A stretch of 64,000 nt of DNA from CAYWNA01 sp964459305 (GCA_964459305.1 CAYWNA010000019.1:27159-91158); one strand, 5' to 3'. Positions 10,401 to 19,274 are shown, numbered from the stretch's first letter. Notes: generated by a model not told the origin, from the sequence alone. Numbers and translations are program-made.

Positions 10401-11500
10401 TGCCAATTCTGCGGTAGACCGAGCCGCGGGCTGTTTACGCTGCGTTTGACCAGCAGCAGGCGATCGAAGTCCAACAAGGGGTTGCCGAGCGCCACGCGGC
10501 GTTGGAGCCGAAATTCCTCGATATAGAGCTGGCAGAAACTGTCCCACTTGGCCTTGCTGTCGGGCTGTTCGAGCAGTGTGCCCAACTCGGAAGCGAGTTC
10601 GTCGCACCGATCTCGTTCGGATTGAAGGAACTGTCGATCCACGTCCTCCATGGTGCGGAAATCGTCGATCATGGCCGTGGTGCGACGAAGCATTTCGCGC
10701 AACCGCTGCGGCGAGAGATTCAGTGCCGCCTGCTGTACCGAGCCGTCGTCGGCAGTGAGTGTGAGCCGCGCCACCCAAGGCGTTCGTAACGCGGTTGCGT
10801 CGATCGGCTGATAATCCATGAGCAGCTCGTTGGTGGACTCGGTGCCAACGTAGTCGTACTGGTCGGCCTTGACCACCTCGACGTATAGGCCCTTGTCCAA
10901 CTCGGTCAGCAGCGGCACTTCGGGGATCTGATGACCAGGATTGGCAGGCGCCGGTGCACTTCGCATCTTGCGTCGTGCGGCCGGGCGTTCGAGCTTCCAT
11001 CCCTGGGGGAATGCGACCGGCGATTCCAGGCGAAAAGCGCAGATGTGCGGCATGCAGGGCCCTGGACAGAGCAGTTTGATTGTGTGCTTGCCCTGCGTGA
11101 TGCGCAGTTTGAGCTGCGTTTTCCATTTCGCGCTGCTGGTCTGCCAGCTTCCGGTGACCGTGGTAAAGCCGGTGTGTGTCTTCTGACCGTCCAGGTGAAT
11201 CTCGACCGGTCGCGATCCTGCGGCCGTGTACAAAGCCACGAACGTGTACTCGGCCGTGACCGGGAAATCAATGTCGTACTCCGACTGGTTAGGCAGCGCA
11301 CCTGCATTCCAGATACAGGCGAATTTGTCAGCGTACGACTGGCCTGGTAAGCTGACGCGAACGTTTCCGCGATCGTACCAATCGGCTCGGATTGTCAGGC
11401 TGGCCACCGGCGGCTCTTCGGCGTACGTGGCCTTACCTCCGTTCGCTAGGGCAACCGCGACAATCGAAGCTGATAGGCAAGCAAGCAGGATCGACTTCAT
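7490..11500 (-). CDS. Secreted propeller protein with c-type heme motifs and C-terminal FGE-like domain
   Basis: ATG 11500 has GGAG eight bases upstream and a clear signal peptide (KSILLACLSASIVAVALA), giving 1336 residues. An N-terminal PA14/CBM-like beta domain is followed by a TolB/WD40-like propeller that reads like the middle domain of hydrazine synthase alpha (DGTGLRQVTPS...DACYLPDGGIMFSSTA, WCPVMQENGRVMYLRWEYTD). Two CxxCH heme-attachment motifs come next (CVGCHESQ, CVGCHNGT), then an FGE-sulfatase domain (EFVMGSADG...HGNVAEWTRS...RVVRGGSW...GFRVV). The FGE-like end has no catalytic Cys pair and is probably a binding module. Similar chimeras recur in planctomycetes and are not evidence of anammox. 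First gene of the fucosidase cluster; its biochemical role is unknown. Confidence 0.82.
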   Translation of the reverse strand: MKSILLACLSASIVAVALANGGKATYAEEPPVASLTIRADWYDRGNVRVSLPGQSYADKFACIWNAGALPNQSEYDIDFPVTAEYTFVALYTAAGSRPVEIHLDGQKTHTGFTTVTGSWQTSSAKWKTQLKLRITQGKHTIKLLCPGPCMPHICAFRLESPVAFPQGWKLERPAARRKMRSAPAPANPGHQIPEVPLLTELDKGLYVEVVKADQYDYVGTESTNELLMDYQPIDATALRTPWVARLTLTADDGSVQQAALNLSPQRLREMLRRTTAMIDDFRTMEDVDRQFLQSERDRCDELASELGTLLEQPDSKAKWDSFCQLYIEEFRLQRRVALGNPLLDFDRLLLVKRSVNSPRLGLPQNWQSNCVLPTTGFDDEIDVLSPVDASGELTTFYRPDGPHFVGDVDLHFDADRLLFSSVGEHDKWHVFEINADGTGLRQVTPSLPDVHNYDACYLPDGGIMFSSTAFMAAVPCVNGSTRVANFYRMAPDGTIRQLCFDQEHNWCPVMQENGRVMYLRWEYTDTPHSHDRVLFTMNPDGTEQMEFYGSNSYWPNSLFYARPIPRHPSMFVGIVGGHHGVPRMGEMVLFDVRHGRRESGGAVQRIPGHGREVQSDTDARYESTLIVDNLVDGSWPKFLHPYPLSEKYFLVACQPTAQSLWGIYLVDIFDNMLLIKQVPGYALLEPLPFRTTPKPPAIPPKVDLDRQDAVVFLSDIYAGDGLKGIPRGEVKRLRLISYHYLFPGMGGPQGVVGMEGPWDIKRIVGTVPVESDGSAVFRIPANTPIAVQPLDADGKALQLMRSWFTGMPGEVLSCVGCHESQSSSPPAKSSLAANRSPAEIEPWYGPSRGFNFEREVQPVLDKYCVGCHNGTPGDDGQPVFDLRGLEQITDYTSVYHYGAHDAGHFSTSYVALHRFVRRPGLESDYHMLMPMEYHADTTQLVQVLTKGHYNVKLDAESWGRLITWIDLNAPYHGTWTEIAGADRVKHLAQRRRELLKLYANMDSDPESEANPGPRPKIDFVMPEPVPLNASADVDCPGWPFEAAEAKRRQQVLGPHERTIELAEGVRMNLVLVPAGEFVMGSADGRVDERPLTRVKIDKPFWMGRLEVTNQQFHLFDPSHDSRVESRFAMQFGVRGFYVNGPEQPVVRVSWQHAMAFCDWLSHQTSEPFTLPTEAQWEYACRAGTDTSFYYGNQDTDFSPFANLADAKLSEFVCHPYKKHREPYPNPSKYDDWIPKDNRFNDGGFISEKGGAYQPNAWGLLDMHGNVAEWTRSAFRPYPYRADDGRNDPTADGARVVRGGSWRDRPQRARGAFRLSYRPYQPVYNVGFRVVCEAEGG

Positions 11501-11599
11501 GTTGAGTCTCCGTGCTACGTGACAGGCCAATTGCCCGAGGCGGACTCTGCAGCATCATTGTCCCGCCCGGCGGCTGGCAACGTCAAGTGCAGAGCGCGA

Positions 11600-11661
11600 G
11601 CTGAATTCGCAAGAATTCAGATGGGCCACGCCGTCACTGCCTGAATCCTCGTGAATTCAGC
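11600..11661. repeat. Dispersed palindrome, family GAATTC (copy 1)
   Basis: Left arm 11600..11620 (GCTGAATTCGCAAGAATTCA...) pairs with right arm 11641..11661 with three mismatches in 21, around a 20-base spacer. The same element recurs at 35636..35703 with similar arms and a related spacer (ACGCC.TCAC.GCC shared). It sits just downstream of the gene ending at 11685 and upstream of the propeller/FGE gene. Confidence 0.8.
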
Positions 11662-11684
11662 TACAGCTCCATTCCTGCGCCCGG

Positions 11685-12362
11685 TTACCGAGCGCCATCT
11701 GCAGTCGCGATGAGCTCCCCTTGACTCTCGGCGAGCTCAGCTTCCGGCGCTCGTTTCTGGTCTACGCTGCGTTGCGTCCTGAGAACTTCCATGGTCTTCA
11801 TTGCCGGGATGCTCGCGTATAGAAAGTTCATTACGTCGAAGAGCATGTCAAGCTGCGGACTGCTGAGTTCCTCTACTTCCGGGTGATGGAGAAGAAACGG
11901 AGCGGTCGCGGGTGCGGACTCGGCGAACGGCCCCTCGATTCTCTCCTGCACCGCAACGGAAAACCGGACTTCGGTCTCAAGCACATCCGTATCTTGGCCA
12001 AACGCCCGGCCCAGATGCTCCTGGTGGCCGAGCCACTCCCGGTAGTCGCCGCTCATGTCTTCCAGCAGCAACGCGGTAAAATGGTAACGATCGCCGCGAT
12101 GGTCTCGGCTTTTGCGGCAATCCTGAAATTCGAGGATACAGACGAGCTTTCCATTGCGTGCTCTGTCGCGATCTCTTTCTGTTTCGTACCACACGAGTTG
12201 AAGCTCGCGCCCTACGATGCAAAGCGAGCCCGATCCTTCGCTGGAGTCGGTGAATGCGAGTTGGCTACAGTACTCGCTGGGACTCGATTCCGGCGGAAGC
12301 CAGTCCGCAAGCGGGACCTTGCGGGGAGGGGGCTTTTCGCGACGGTTTTTCTTCCTGCTCAT
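11685..12362 (-). CDS. Uncharacterised protein
   Basis: 225 residues if started at ATG 12362 (MSRKKNRREKPPPRK); a further upstream start at 12419 is possible, and neither has a good Shine-Dalgarno. The N-terminus is strongly basic, the rest acidic and soluble with no signal peptide or membrane segment. I recognise no family. Coding potential is supported by balanced composition and plausible secondary structure (FHFTALLLEDMSGDYREWLGHQEHLGRAFG-like helical segments). Neighbours give no functional clue: it sits between palindromic repeats and the radical SAM gene, all on the minus strand. Confidence 0.6.
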   Translation of the reverse strand: MSRKKNRREKPPPRKVPLADWLPPESSPSEYCSQLAFTDSSEGSGSLCIVGRELQLVWYETERDRDRARNGKLVCILEFQDCRKSRDHRGDRYHFTALLLEDMSGDYREWLGHQEHLGRAFGQDTDVLETEVRFSVAVQERIEGPFAESAPATAPFLLHHPEVEELSSPQLDMLFDVMNFLYASIPAMKTMEVLRTQRSVDQKRAPEAELAESQGELIATADGAR

Positions 12363-12863
12363 GTCACGTGCTTCTGTCCGAGGAAGTCCATCACAATGGC
12401 CACAGCGCTGGCGAAGCAAACGCAGCAGCGATGATCGTTGCGGTCACTTCCACGGGGAGGTTCCGCCGGAACAAAAACAGCTCAGAGGTCGATAAAGGCG
12501 TGGCTGGCGTTCGGAGGGAAACAGGCGTGCGACGGTCATGCGAAAGCTCAGGCTGGTCGTGTTGGATCGTTGCCGGCGCTGACCGCGCATCCTAAGCATG
12601 ACTTTAACGCGCCGAAGAGGCCGATACAATGGGACAGATAGGACATCCGTACCGAGCATCAAGCACTAAAGTGATACGCGGTGTTCCCTGAATGTTGCGG
12701 TGTTCGAGTCGGAGCCGGGCAAATCGAAAGTCGGGGAAAGCGGATCGGAGTTTTCGGCAACTCGGCGCCGTGAAGCAAGTGCGTGCTGAACAGGGCCACC
12801 AAGCAGGCAGCCAGCAAGACGCCTACTTGGTCGGTTGGGGCATCAGATCGAGCGTGGAGCCAG
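12363..12863. other. Intergenic spacer of about 500 bases
   Basis: No supportable gene, RNA or long repeat was found here. Short open frames on both strands are Arg/Ser/Gly-rich and without ribosome binding sites. Confidence 0.5.
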
Positions 12864-13742
12864 CTAGAAGTACTTTAAAGCGTTAAGGATAGCGGACGGC
12901 TTCATTCTCAGAGTCTGGTCGATTTCAGCGTAACTCAAATAGCCACAGTTCCGGCACAATTCAGGATCTCCGGGGTATCGGCAGCATTTGTAGGTGTCCC
13001 CCTTCTCGTAGACCCAACATAAGTCCAACGGTCGTTTCCAGTCGTTCCTCAGAGCTGAATTCAGTCCTGCGCGGGAGTTCAGTATTCGATACGTCTTCTT
13101 GTACGTCAGCAACTGTCGCAAGATACTGGCTCGTTCAGCCGGCTGGACATACAACTCGTCGTGGCCGTAGTACGGCGTGTGAAAATAGAAGAAGGTGCCT
13201 CGAATTTTTTCCAGGCCGTCTACGTACGAACAGAACTCGTCGAGTTCGTTCTTGTTGTGGTTGTTTATCGTGAAATTGATGAAGAGCGAAGGATGATCGG
13301 AGCCACGGATGTTGTCCATGATCCTGTCGAAAGAGGGTCCGCGCAGAAAGTCGTGGGTCTCCTGAAGGCCATCGATGCTGACGAACACCGTGTCGGCGGA
13401 CGTCTGTAACGGGATGGTGCCATTGGTATAGATGACAACCGTGAAGAAACCGGCGCCATGTGCATACTCGACGATATGTTCGATGCCATATTGCCCGTCA
13501 CGCCAGAGAAAGGGTTCGCCGCCCTGCAGATAGAGGCATCGCCCGCCTTCTTGGTAAAACGAGTCAATCGCCTCGGTGATTTCCTCGAAGCACAGGTGTT
13601 TATCGCCGCGCGTGGCCAAATCGCACTGGCGGCAGTGCAAATTGCATCGATTGGTCAACACCAAGCCGCAAATAAGCGGAGCGTGCTCCTTGCGGAGATG
13701 GTACCCCAGTACGTACTTGATGCCGTAGAATATGGGTTTCAT
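12864..13742 (-). CDS. Radical SAM protein with C-terminal Cys cluster
   Basis: 292 residues from ATG 13742 (MKPIFYGIKYVLGYHLRKEHAPLI). The CxxxCxxC motif that binds the radical-SAM [4Fe-4S] cluster is RCNLHCRQCDL, followed by the GGEPFLW motif and a strand pattern typical of the SAM barrel. The tail carries several cysteines (CWVYEKGDTYKCCRYPGDPELCRNCGYL), suggesting a SPASM/twitch-like auxiliary cluster. The reaction cannot be assigned; no precursor peptide or partner enzyme is adjacent. The frame can extend to 13826, but that extension is encoded by the palindromic repeat at 13779..13846, so the internal ATG is preferred although it lacks a clear Shine-Dalgarno. Confidence 0.82.
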   Translation of the reverse strand: MKPIFYGIKYVLGYHLRKEHAPLICGLVLTNRCNLHCRQCDLATRGDKHLCFEEITEAIDSFYQEGGRCLYLQGGEPFLWRDGQYGIEHIVEYAHGAGFFTVVIYTNGTIPLQTSADTVFVSIDGLQETHDFLRGPSFDRIMDNIRGSDHPSLFINFTINNHNKNELDEFCSYVDGLEKIRGTFFYFHTPYYGHDELYVQPAERASILRQLLTYKKTYRILNSRAGLNSALRNDWKRPLDLCWVYEKGDTYKCCRYPGDPELCRNCGYLSYAEIDQTLRMKPSAILNALKYF

Positions 13743-13778
13743 GACGGAGTGCTGGAACCGTGTCTTGGGTAATTCGTC

Positions 13779-13846
13779 GTAGCCGGAGTCGCCAGACTTT
13801 GGGGCGTTCGGAGTGGAGGATCCCAAACTCTGGTGAGTTCGGCTAC
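13779..13846. repeat. Dispersed palindrome, family GTAGCCG (copy 1)
   Basis: Left arm 13779..13802 (GTAGCCGGAGTCGCCAGACT...) and right arm 13823..13846 are inverted copies with four mismatches in 24. It recurs at 41802..41868. In both copies the arms disagree at the same two places (GTCGCCAGAC on the left against CTC-CCAGAG when the right arm is reversed), so the asymmetry is inherited and not random decay. It lies across the longest possible start of the radical SAM gene. Confidence 0.85.
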
Positions 13847-14005
13847 AGCGTACCTATGTCGACAGTGCTTCTGCAGCGGTCTACCTTCTTGCCACTATAC
13901 CAATCGCGAGAATTGGACTGTGATGGGCTACCGACAGTCGCGAGAATCTGATTTTTCGGCCACAACCCATGCGCCAACAATACTCGAATCGGCGGAGGAT
14001 ACAAT

Positions 14006-16408
14006 ATGAAGAGCGTCATTTGCCTGCTATTAGCGTTGCCTGCCGGAGCCGGGGAGATGGCCGGGCTCGACAAGATGCCAGCCGGCGTTTTGGCCGAGTG
14101 CGAGGAGTTTGCTCTGACACCGGACTGGCGTATCGAGAAAGACCCAGCTTTGGGCTATTCGGGTGAAGGCTACGTGAGCGATCGCGCCGCTCCAGGCTTC
14201 GCTCGTCCGCCCATCTCGCGCAAGCTGCGACTTCCACGCGCGGGCGAGTACCATATTTGGGTGCGCGCGTATCTGGGTGGGGATCCGGCGAAGCCGATGG
14301 ACGACCGCGCGCTGGCCATCGAAGTAAACGGCAGGATGCTCGCCACGACGCATCGCGGACGCGCCGCGGGCCGCTTTGTCTGGGAACTGGCTGGCAGCCT
14401 CCGTCTGGACGCGGCGACCGAAACCGTGATCCGGCTCCACGATCGGGGACGCTCCTACGCGATCGCCGATTGCCTCTTGCTGACCGACGATGCGAGCTTT
14501 CGTCCTGCTGGCTGGTCCGGCAACAGCAGACCGGACGACCTATCGATGTCGCGTCGTGCCGTCGCCCCGGCGTCGTTGCCCGAGGCAAGCCCTTACGCGA
14601 TGGACAGCGCCGCCTGCGAACACGTCGAGAGCATCGATCAAGGCGAGGCGCGATACGAAATCACAATGGGCGGAACGCTCGACGGGTTCAATACGGCCGA
14701 CTACCCCGCCACCTACGGCTACAGCCGGCGTCTGGCGAGTCGCTTCGAGCCGAACGAGTACATGGTGATCGAAAACGTCGGAGAGACCGAAGTGGTGAAT
14801 CCGCGGATCGTCGTCAACGGACGCCGTAACTGGTACTCGGTCGAAGACGTTCTGGCCGGCATCATCGAGCCCGACATGACCGACGCCGAGAAAGCGATGG
14901 CCATCTGGCGATTCGCCGCAAGCTACGACGTGCAATGCCACGAGAACAATCGGCGAGTCGGACCCTACTACCCGGACGAAGCGTCGAATCCGTCGCGAAA
15001 CACCTTTCGCGAGCGTGGCAATCCGGTCTATGCGGCCAACTGCTATTACTGCAGCGGCTGCCAATTGTCCGCGACCAACTTCGTCGTCCTTTGCCGCAAC
15101 GCAAACTTAATCGCTCGGGCCGTCTGGATGAGCGCCCTGGACGAGTTCGAAAACCACTGCGTGGGCGAGGTGTGGCACGACGGCGGATGGCACCTGTACG
15201 ACCCCGAGGCCCGGGCGTTTTTCCTCGAGCGCGACAACCAGACCGTTGCTTCGTATCAAGCGTTGCACGAAGATCCCGGCTTGGTCGATCGGACGCTGCT
15301 GGCCGGATTCGCGCGCGACGGTGGACGCGGCTCCGGACGGAACTACCAGAAGTACTTCCCGCCGCACGTGATGCCAGTCGAAAAGGACTGGGTCGGCATG
15401 ATGAACATAACACTTCGCCCAGGCGAGATGCTGATTCGGCGTTGGGATCATCGCTCCAAATTTCGCTGCGGCGCCAATCCACGCAACCGCGGTGCCACGC
15501 CCTACCAGCTGGCCAACGGCAAGTGGATCTACCGGCCGGTACTAGTGCCCGAGCGGTTCTGGCGGGATATCGTCAGCGAGCACAATATCGATGTCACTCG
15601 CTCCGACGGTCCATCGTGGCGAGTCCACCCGGCCGTGGCCAAAACGCCGGCCCTGATGATCTACAAGGTCGCGTCTCCCTATCCGATCGTCGGTGGAGTG
15701 GTCGGTGGCAGCTTTTTTCGCAAGACGGCTGGCGACGTCTGTCGCGTTGGTCTCTCGGTGCACAATAGCGACTGGCTGACGGTCTGGTCGGGGACCACCA
15801 CCGGTAAAACGCGGCACTACGTGGCCATCGACAAGCTGCTGCTGCCCAAGCCGGCGCCGGCGATCCGCGAGTTCTACGTGAAGATCGAACTCGAATCGGC
15901 TGGCGAGCCGACCGATGCCCATCTGACCGAGTTGTACTTCGAAGCGGATCTGCAAATGGCCGCCACGTCGCTGCCAGCCCTCTCGGTGGGAGCGAATCGA
16001 ATCGTCTACTGCGACGACAGCCGGGGCAACCGAGCGCTCAGGATCAGACACGGCTGGCAAGAAAGCTCGGCAACGCGACCGCCAATGCCACCAACATCGC
16101 CGATCGAACCGGCTGACGGGGCCACCGTCCCTCTTGCCTCGCTGAACAAGCTGACCTGGAAACCGGCCGGTGATCCTGACGGCAAGTCCATCGGCGGATA
16201 CCACATCCAAGTCAGTCCGTGCGCGGACTTCCTCCATCCTGTCTCGCCCAATTTCGACTCCCTGATTCGTACCGGCGAGACAAAATGGGATCTCCCCAGC
16301 GGATGGCTTGTGCCGAGCAAAACGTACTATTGGCGCGTCCGCGCTCGCGACGACTGGGGAGCGTGGAGCGATTGGAGTCCAGTGTGGAAGTTTTCGCTGG
16401 TTGAGTAG
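14006..16408 (+). CDS. Secreted transglutaminase-like protein with FN3-like C-terminus
   Basis: ATG 14006 is preceded by GGAGG seven bases upstream; 800 residues with a short signal-like N-terminus (KSVICLLLALPAGAGE). An N-terminal CBM/jelly-roll-like module (about 30-165) precedes a papain-like transglutaminase core: a Cys-rich stretch NCYYCSGCQLSATNF supplies the Cys, NHCVGEVWHDGGWHLYDPEAR supplies His and Asp. A beta-rich region and a fibronectin type III-like end (about 700-800; PADGATVPLASLNKLTWKP...YYWRVRARDDWGAWSDWSP) follow. It may cleave or cross-link proteins or peptidoglycan-like polymers outside the cell; substrate unknown. A strong inverted repeat follows the stop codon. The next gene on the same strand is a phosphoesterase/propeller protein. 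Confidence 0.75.
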   Translation: MKSVICLLLALPAGAGEMAGLDKMPAGVLAECEEFALTPDWRIEKDPALGYSGEGYVSDRAAPGFARPPISRKLRLPRAGEYHIWVRAYLGGDPAKPMDDRALAIEVNGRMLATTHRGRAAGRFVWELAGSLRLDAATETVIRLHDRGRSYAIADCLLLTDDASFRPAGWSGNSRPDDLSMSRRAVAPASLPEASPYAMDSAACEHVESIDQGEARYEITMGGTLDGFNTADYPATYGYSRRLASRFEPNEYMVIENVGETEVVNPRIVVNGRRNWYSVEDVLAGIIEPDMTDAEKAMAIWRFAASYDVQCHENNRRVGPYYPDEASNPSRNTFRERGNPVYAANCYYCSGCQLSATNFVVLCRNANLIARAVWMSALDEFENHCVGEVWHDGGWHLYDPEARAFFLERDNQTVASYQALHEDPGLVDRTLLAGFARDGGRGSGRNYQKYFPPHVMPVEKDWVGMMNITLRPGEMLIRRWDHRSKFRCGANPRNRGATPYQLANGKWIYRPVLVPERFWRDIVSEHNIDVTRSDGPSWRVHPAVAKTPALMIYKVASPYPIVGGVVGGSFFRKTAGDVCRVGLSVHNSDWLTVWSGTTTGKTRHYVAIDKLLLPKPAPAIREFYVKIELESAGEPTDAHLTELYFEADLQMAATSLPALSVGANRIVYCDDSRGNRALRIRHGWQESSATRPPMPPTSPIEPADGATVPLASLNKLTWKPAGDPDGKSIGGYHIQVSPCADFLHPVSPNFDSLIRTGETKWDLPSGWLVPSKTYYWRVRARDDWGAWSDWSPVWKFSLVE

Positions 16409-16445
16409 CTGGACAGCGCCGCTTCGGGCGAATGGTGCGCGAAAT

Positions 16446-16510
16446 AGTAACCCGAAGCGTAAGCGAGGGAATTGCCTCAAGTTGTTCCCTCGCTTACGCT
16501 TCGGGTTACT
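16446..16510. repeat. Perfect long inverted repeat (26-base arms)
   Basis: Arms 16446..16471 and 16485..16510 are perfectly complementary around a 13-base loop; the left arm begins AGTAACCCGAAGCGTAAGCG. It lies 37 bases after one stop codon and 40 bases before the next start, on the same strand. There is no U-tract, so it is either a dispersed palindromic element or an RNA-stabilising structure more than a classic terminator. Confidence 0.9.
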
Positions 16511-16550
16511 CTAGAGGCAGGAGAAGCACAATACGGAGCCCTCGACAAAC

Positions 16551-19196
16551 ATGTTCAGCACAAAACCATCTTGGAACGTTGCCCTTGCAGTCATCCTGTT
16601 AGCATCTGCCGCGATGGGCGCATCGGCGGACGAGCAGCCGTTGTCGCCGGTTCCTGTTCCGGAAGACGCCGCGTTGGATATCCAATCGGCAACGGAATTG
16701 TTGCGCGATTACACTGATGAGGAGCACGCCGCTACGACGCGCGAATTCCCTCGCCGACCGGAGCCTCCACTCGGACGACCTGTCCCCCGGACGGTCAGCG
16801 TCACAGGAAGAGTCTTTCGAGATGACAATCGAAACGGGCGCTTTGACGAAAACGAAACGGAATTGTCGAAAGTGCTGGTCACCGATGGTGAGCATGTTCT
16901 TCATACAAATGACGAGGGCACGTTTGAGTTTGCGTTCGAGATGCCCGATGAGCCGCATTGTCGGTTCGTCGTTGCCACGCGGCCGACGGGCTTCAAACCA
17001 ACGTCGCAACCAGTGCTCCGCATTCGGTTTGACGCTACCGAGGCGCAATACCGCGCGGACTTCGGTTTCGCCGACGATCCCGGCTCCCGCCGTTCGGAAT
17101 TCAGCTTCATCACAGCCAGCGACAGCCAGTTTACGCAACCCGGCGAGATGATCGCAATCGCCAAAGACTACGCCCAAATCACGTCGGCCGCCGGTGATCC
17201 GGCGTTCCTGGCAACGGCAGGCGATTTGACGATGAACGGTTCGCACTATGAATGGGATATGTATGATCGCATCCGGCGTGCTTCGAAAATCGACGTGTAC
17301 GACGGATTCGGTGGCCATGATGGAAACTGTCTAGATCCTCGCTCCTCGGCCAATTTCGAGTTGCGCATCGGGCCACCGAATTATTCGTGGGATTACGGCG
17401 GCGTTCATTTCGTACAGTTCGTGTCGGAGTTAGCCTACCTTAGGCCAAAAGCACGCGAGCGGCACGACGCCTGGCTTCGGGCAGACCTGAAAGCGATTCC
17501 CAAGGGCATGCCCGTGATTGTCGTCAGTCACCACCCGCTTGATCCCGCGTGGTTTGATCAGCGCCGCGCTGAAGGCGTCAACGTCATCGCACAGATCGCC
17601 GCCCATTGGCACGTGGTGATGGCCGGCAGGCGGAACGGCATCCCCGTGTTGATTTGCGCTCCGGCACGTGGTCGCGATTGGGGAGCGTATACGCGGACCT
17701 ACCGATGCGTACACGTCTCGCCGGATGGAGTCCGATCGGAGCTTTGCGTTGCCGGCCAATACCAACGACTGAAAGCATTTGCTCCCGGCCCCACCACGGT
17801 TTTGGGAACTCAACCGCTGGTCGTGCTGGCCTATGACACCGCGCGAAAGGTCGCGTCGGTGAGCTGCCGAGTCGTCAGCCCCGATGGAAAGACACAAACA
17901 GAACAGCTTGTTTCAAAAGGAGACTGGTCGTGGCACGGGAAGTTCCATCCCACATCGCCCGGGCAGTGGACGATCGAGCTCGAAGCGACGGACGTAACTG
18001 GCCAGGTTTGGCGTCACGGACAATCCGTACTTGTCAAACCGGGACAGTTCGCAAAGCCCAGCGCCGTCGGCGACTTTCCCCATATTCTCTCCGGACAACC
18101 GCCACGACGCCTCGACCGTGGCCCCGGCGCGCCGCTCTATCCGTTGTGGGTCAAGCACACGGGCTCCGTGCACGTTTTGCACAGTTCGCCGATGGTTCAG
18201 GCCGGACGCGTGTACGTGGCGATCACCAATCCGAACGCCGGTTCGCCCGGCGCTGGCGTGCTGTGCCTGGATGCGGCAACGGGCGACGAGGTTTGGCGCA
18301 GTGAATCAACATTCGGCGATTTTCGCGGGACCGTAACCGTGTATGACAACAAGGTCTTCGCCGTTACGGCCGAAGGCCGGGTCGTGGCGTATGACGCCGC
18401 CAGCGGCAAGGTGCTGTGGAGCCGCCAGCTTCGAGATGTCTATCGGCTGGGACGTCCGTTGGCAATCAATCAGAGTCCGCCGATGCCGACGCCGCACGGG
18501 CTGCTGGTCAGCGATTGGCAGAAGCCGCAATTCTTGCTCGATTACGGCACCGGCGAACAGTTGGCACAGCTTGATGGAAACGTCGGTTACTACGCGGCCT
18601 TTGCCACGGTGTTCGACGACGTGATGTATACCGCCTGTCGTGGCGGCGCAGTCGCTCTAAAGATGCCCAGCGGCGAAGTCGTTTGGCGAGCAGAAGAAAC
18701 ATCGCGGTCAACATCCGCCGGCATCGTCGTCGATGGCAAGTTCCTGTACGCCACGCACGGCGTGAAAGCTGTCGACCCAGCCACGGGCCGTCAGCTTTGG
18801 CACACCAGCGTTGCGAACAACGGCTACCAGAAACCGATCCCTGTTGTCTGGGACGACCTGGCACTAATGAACGGTACGAAGCCGACTGCCGTCGACCTGG
18901 CCACGGGGAAAGTGGTGTGGACCGTCGAATGCGGAATGGAAGCCGATCGTTTTGTCCGTTCTCGCCGTCACGTGCTGGCCGGAAGTTCAACACCTCTGGC
19001 CGCCGGAGACTTGGCCTACTTCGGCCACGACGACACGTCGATTCGGGCGGTGAACAAAGACGGTCAGGTCGTCTGGGAACACCGGATCGGCACACCCGTC
19101 AAGACCTCCCCAGCCGCGTCGGGAAATCTGCTTTTCGTACACGACTACGCAGGAAATCTCTGGTGCTTCTGCACAACAAAGTCGCACCGCGATTAG
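16551..19196 (+). CDS. Secreted calcineurin-like phosphoesterase fused to PQQ-type beta-propeller
   Basis: 881 residues with a signal peptide (WNVALAVILLASAAMGASA). An SdrD B-like/CNA-type domain lies at about 80-180 (VTGRVFRDDNRNGRFDENE...). The metallophosphoesterase region (about 185-380) shows DSQF, GDLTMNGSHYEW, GGHDGN in place of the usual GNHD, VVSHHP and HWHVVMAG, enough of the metal ligands to suggest an active or recently active enzyme. The C-terminal half (about 500-880) is a PQQ/BamB-like propeller with repeated WR/LW blades (CLDAATGDEVWR, AYDAASGKVLWS, AVDPATGRQLWH, AVDLATGKVVWT). Likely periplasmic; the substrate is unknown. GGAG lies 12 bases before ATG 16551. Confidence 0.83.
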   Translation: MFSTKPSWNVALAVILLASAAMGASADEQPLSPVPVPEDAALDIQSATELLRDYTDEEHAATTREFPRRPEPPLGRPVPRTVSVTGRVFRDDNRNGRFDENETELSKVLVTDGEHVLHTNDEGTFEFAFEMPDEPHCRFVVATRPTGFKPTSQPVLRIRFDATEAQYRADFGFADDPGSRRSEFSFITASDSQFTQPGEMIAIAKDYAQITSAAGDPAFLATAGDLTMNGSHYEWDMYDRIRRASKIDVYDGFGGHDGNCLDPRSSANFELRIGPPNYSWDYGGVHFVQFVSELAYLRPKARERHDAWLRADLKAIPKGMPVIVVSHHPLDPAWFDQRRAEGVNVIAQIAAHWHVVMAGRRNGIPVLICAPARGRDWGAYTRTYRCVHVSPDGVRSELCVAGQYQRLKAFAPGPTTVLGTQPLVVLAYDTARKVASVSCRVVSPDGKTQTEQLVSKGDWSWHGKFHPTSPGQWTIELEATDVTGQVWRHGQSVLVKPGQFAKPSAVGDFPHILSGQPPRRLDRGPGAPLYPLWVKHTGSVHVLHSSPMVQAGRVYVAITNPNAGSPGAGVLCLDAATGDEVWRSESTFGDFRGTVTVYDNKVFAVTAEGRVVAYDAASGKVLWSRQLRDVYRLGRPLAINQSPPMPTPHGLLVSDWQKPQFLLDYGTGEQLAQLDGNVGYYAAFATVFDDVMYTACRGGAVALKMPSGEVVWRAEETSRSTSAGIVVDGKFLYATHGVKAVDPATGRQLWHTSVANNGYQKPIPVVWDDLALMNGTKPTAVDLATGKVVWTVECGMEADRFVRSRRHVLAGSSTPLAAGDLAYFGHDDTSIRAVNKDGQVVWEHRIGTPVKTSPAASGNLLFVHDYAGNLWCFCTTKSHRD

Positions 19197-19274
19197 CACA
19201 AGCATGGAGTATCCAGCCGCGAATCGATTTGGGGGCCAGAGCGGTGACAGTGTACCCGTTGGCTGCAGAAAGAC

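Noticed and set aside
7490..11500. True hydrazine synthase alpha (anammox)
   Set aside because: The protein is a chimera with an FGE-like end in a carbohydrate cluster, and no other anammox gene is present.
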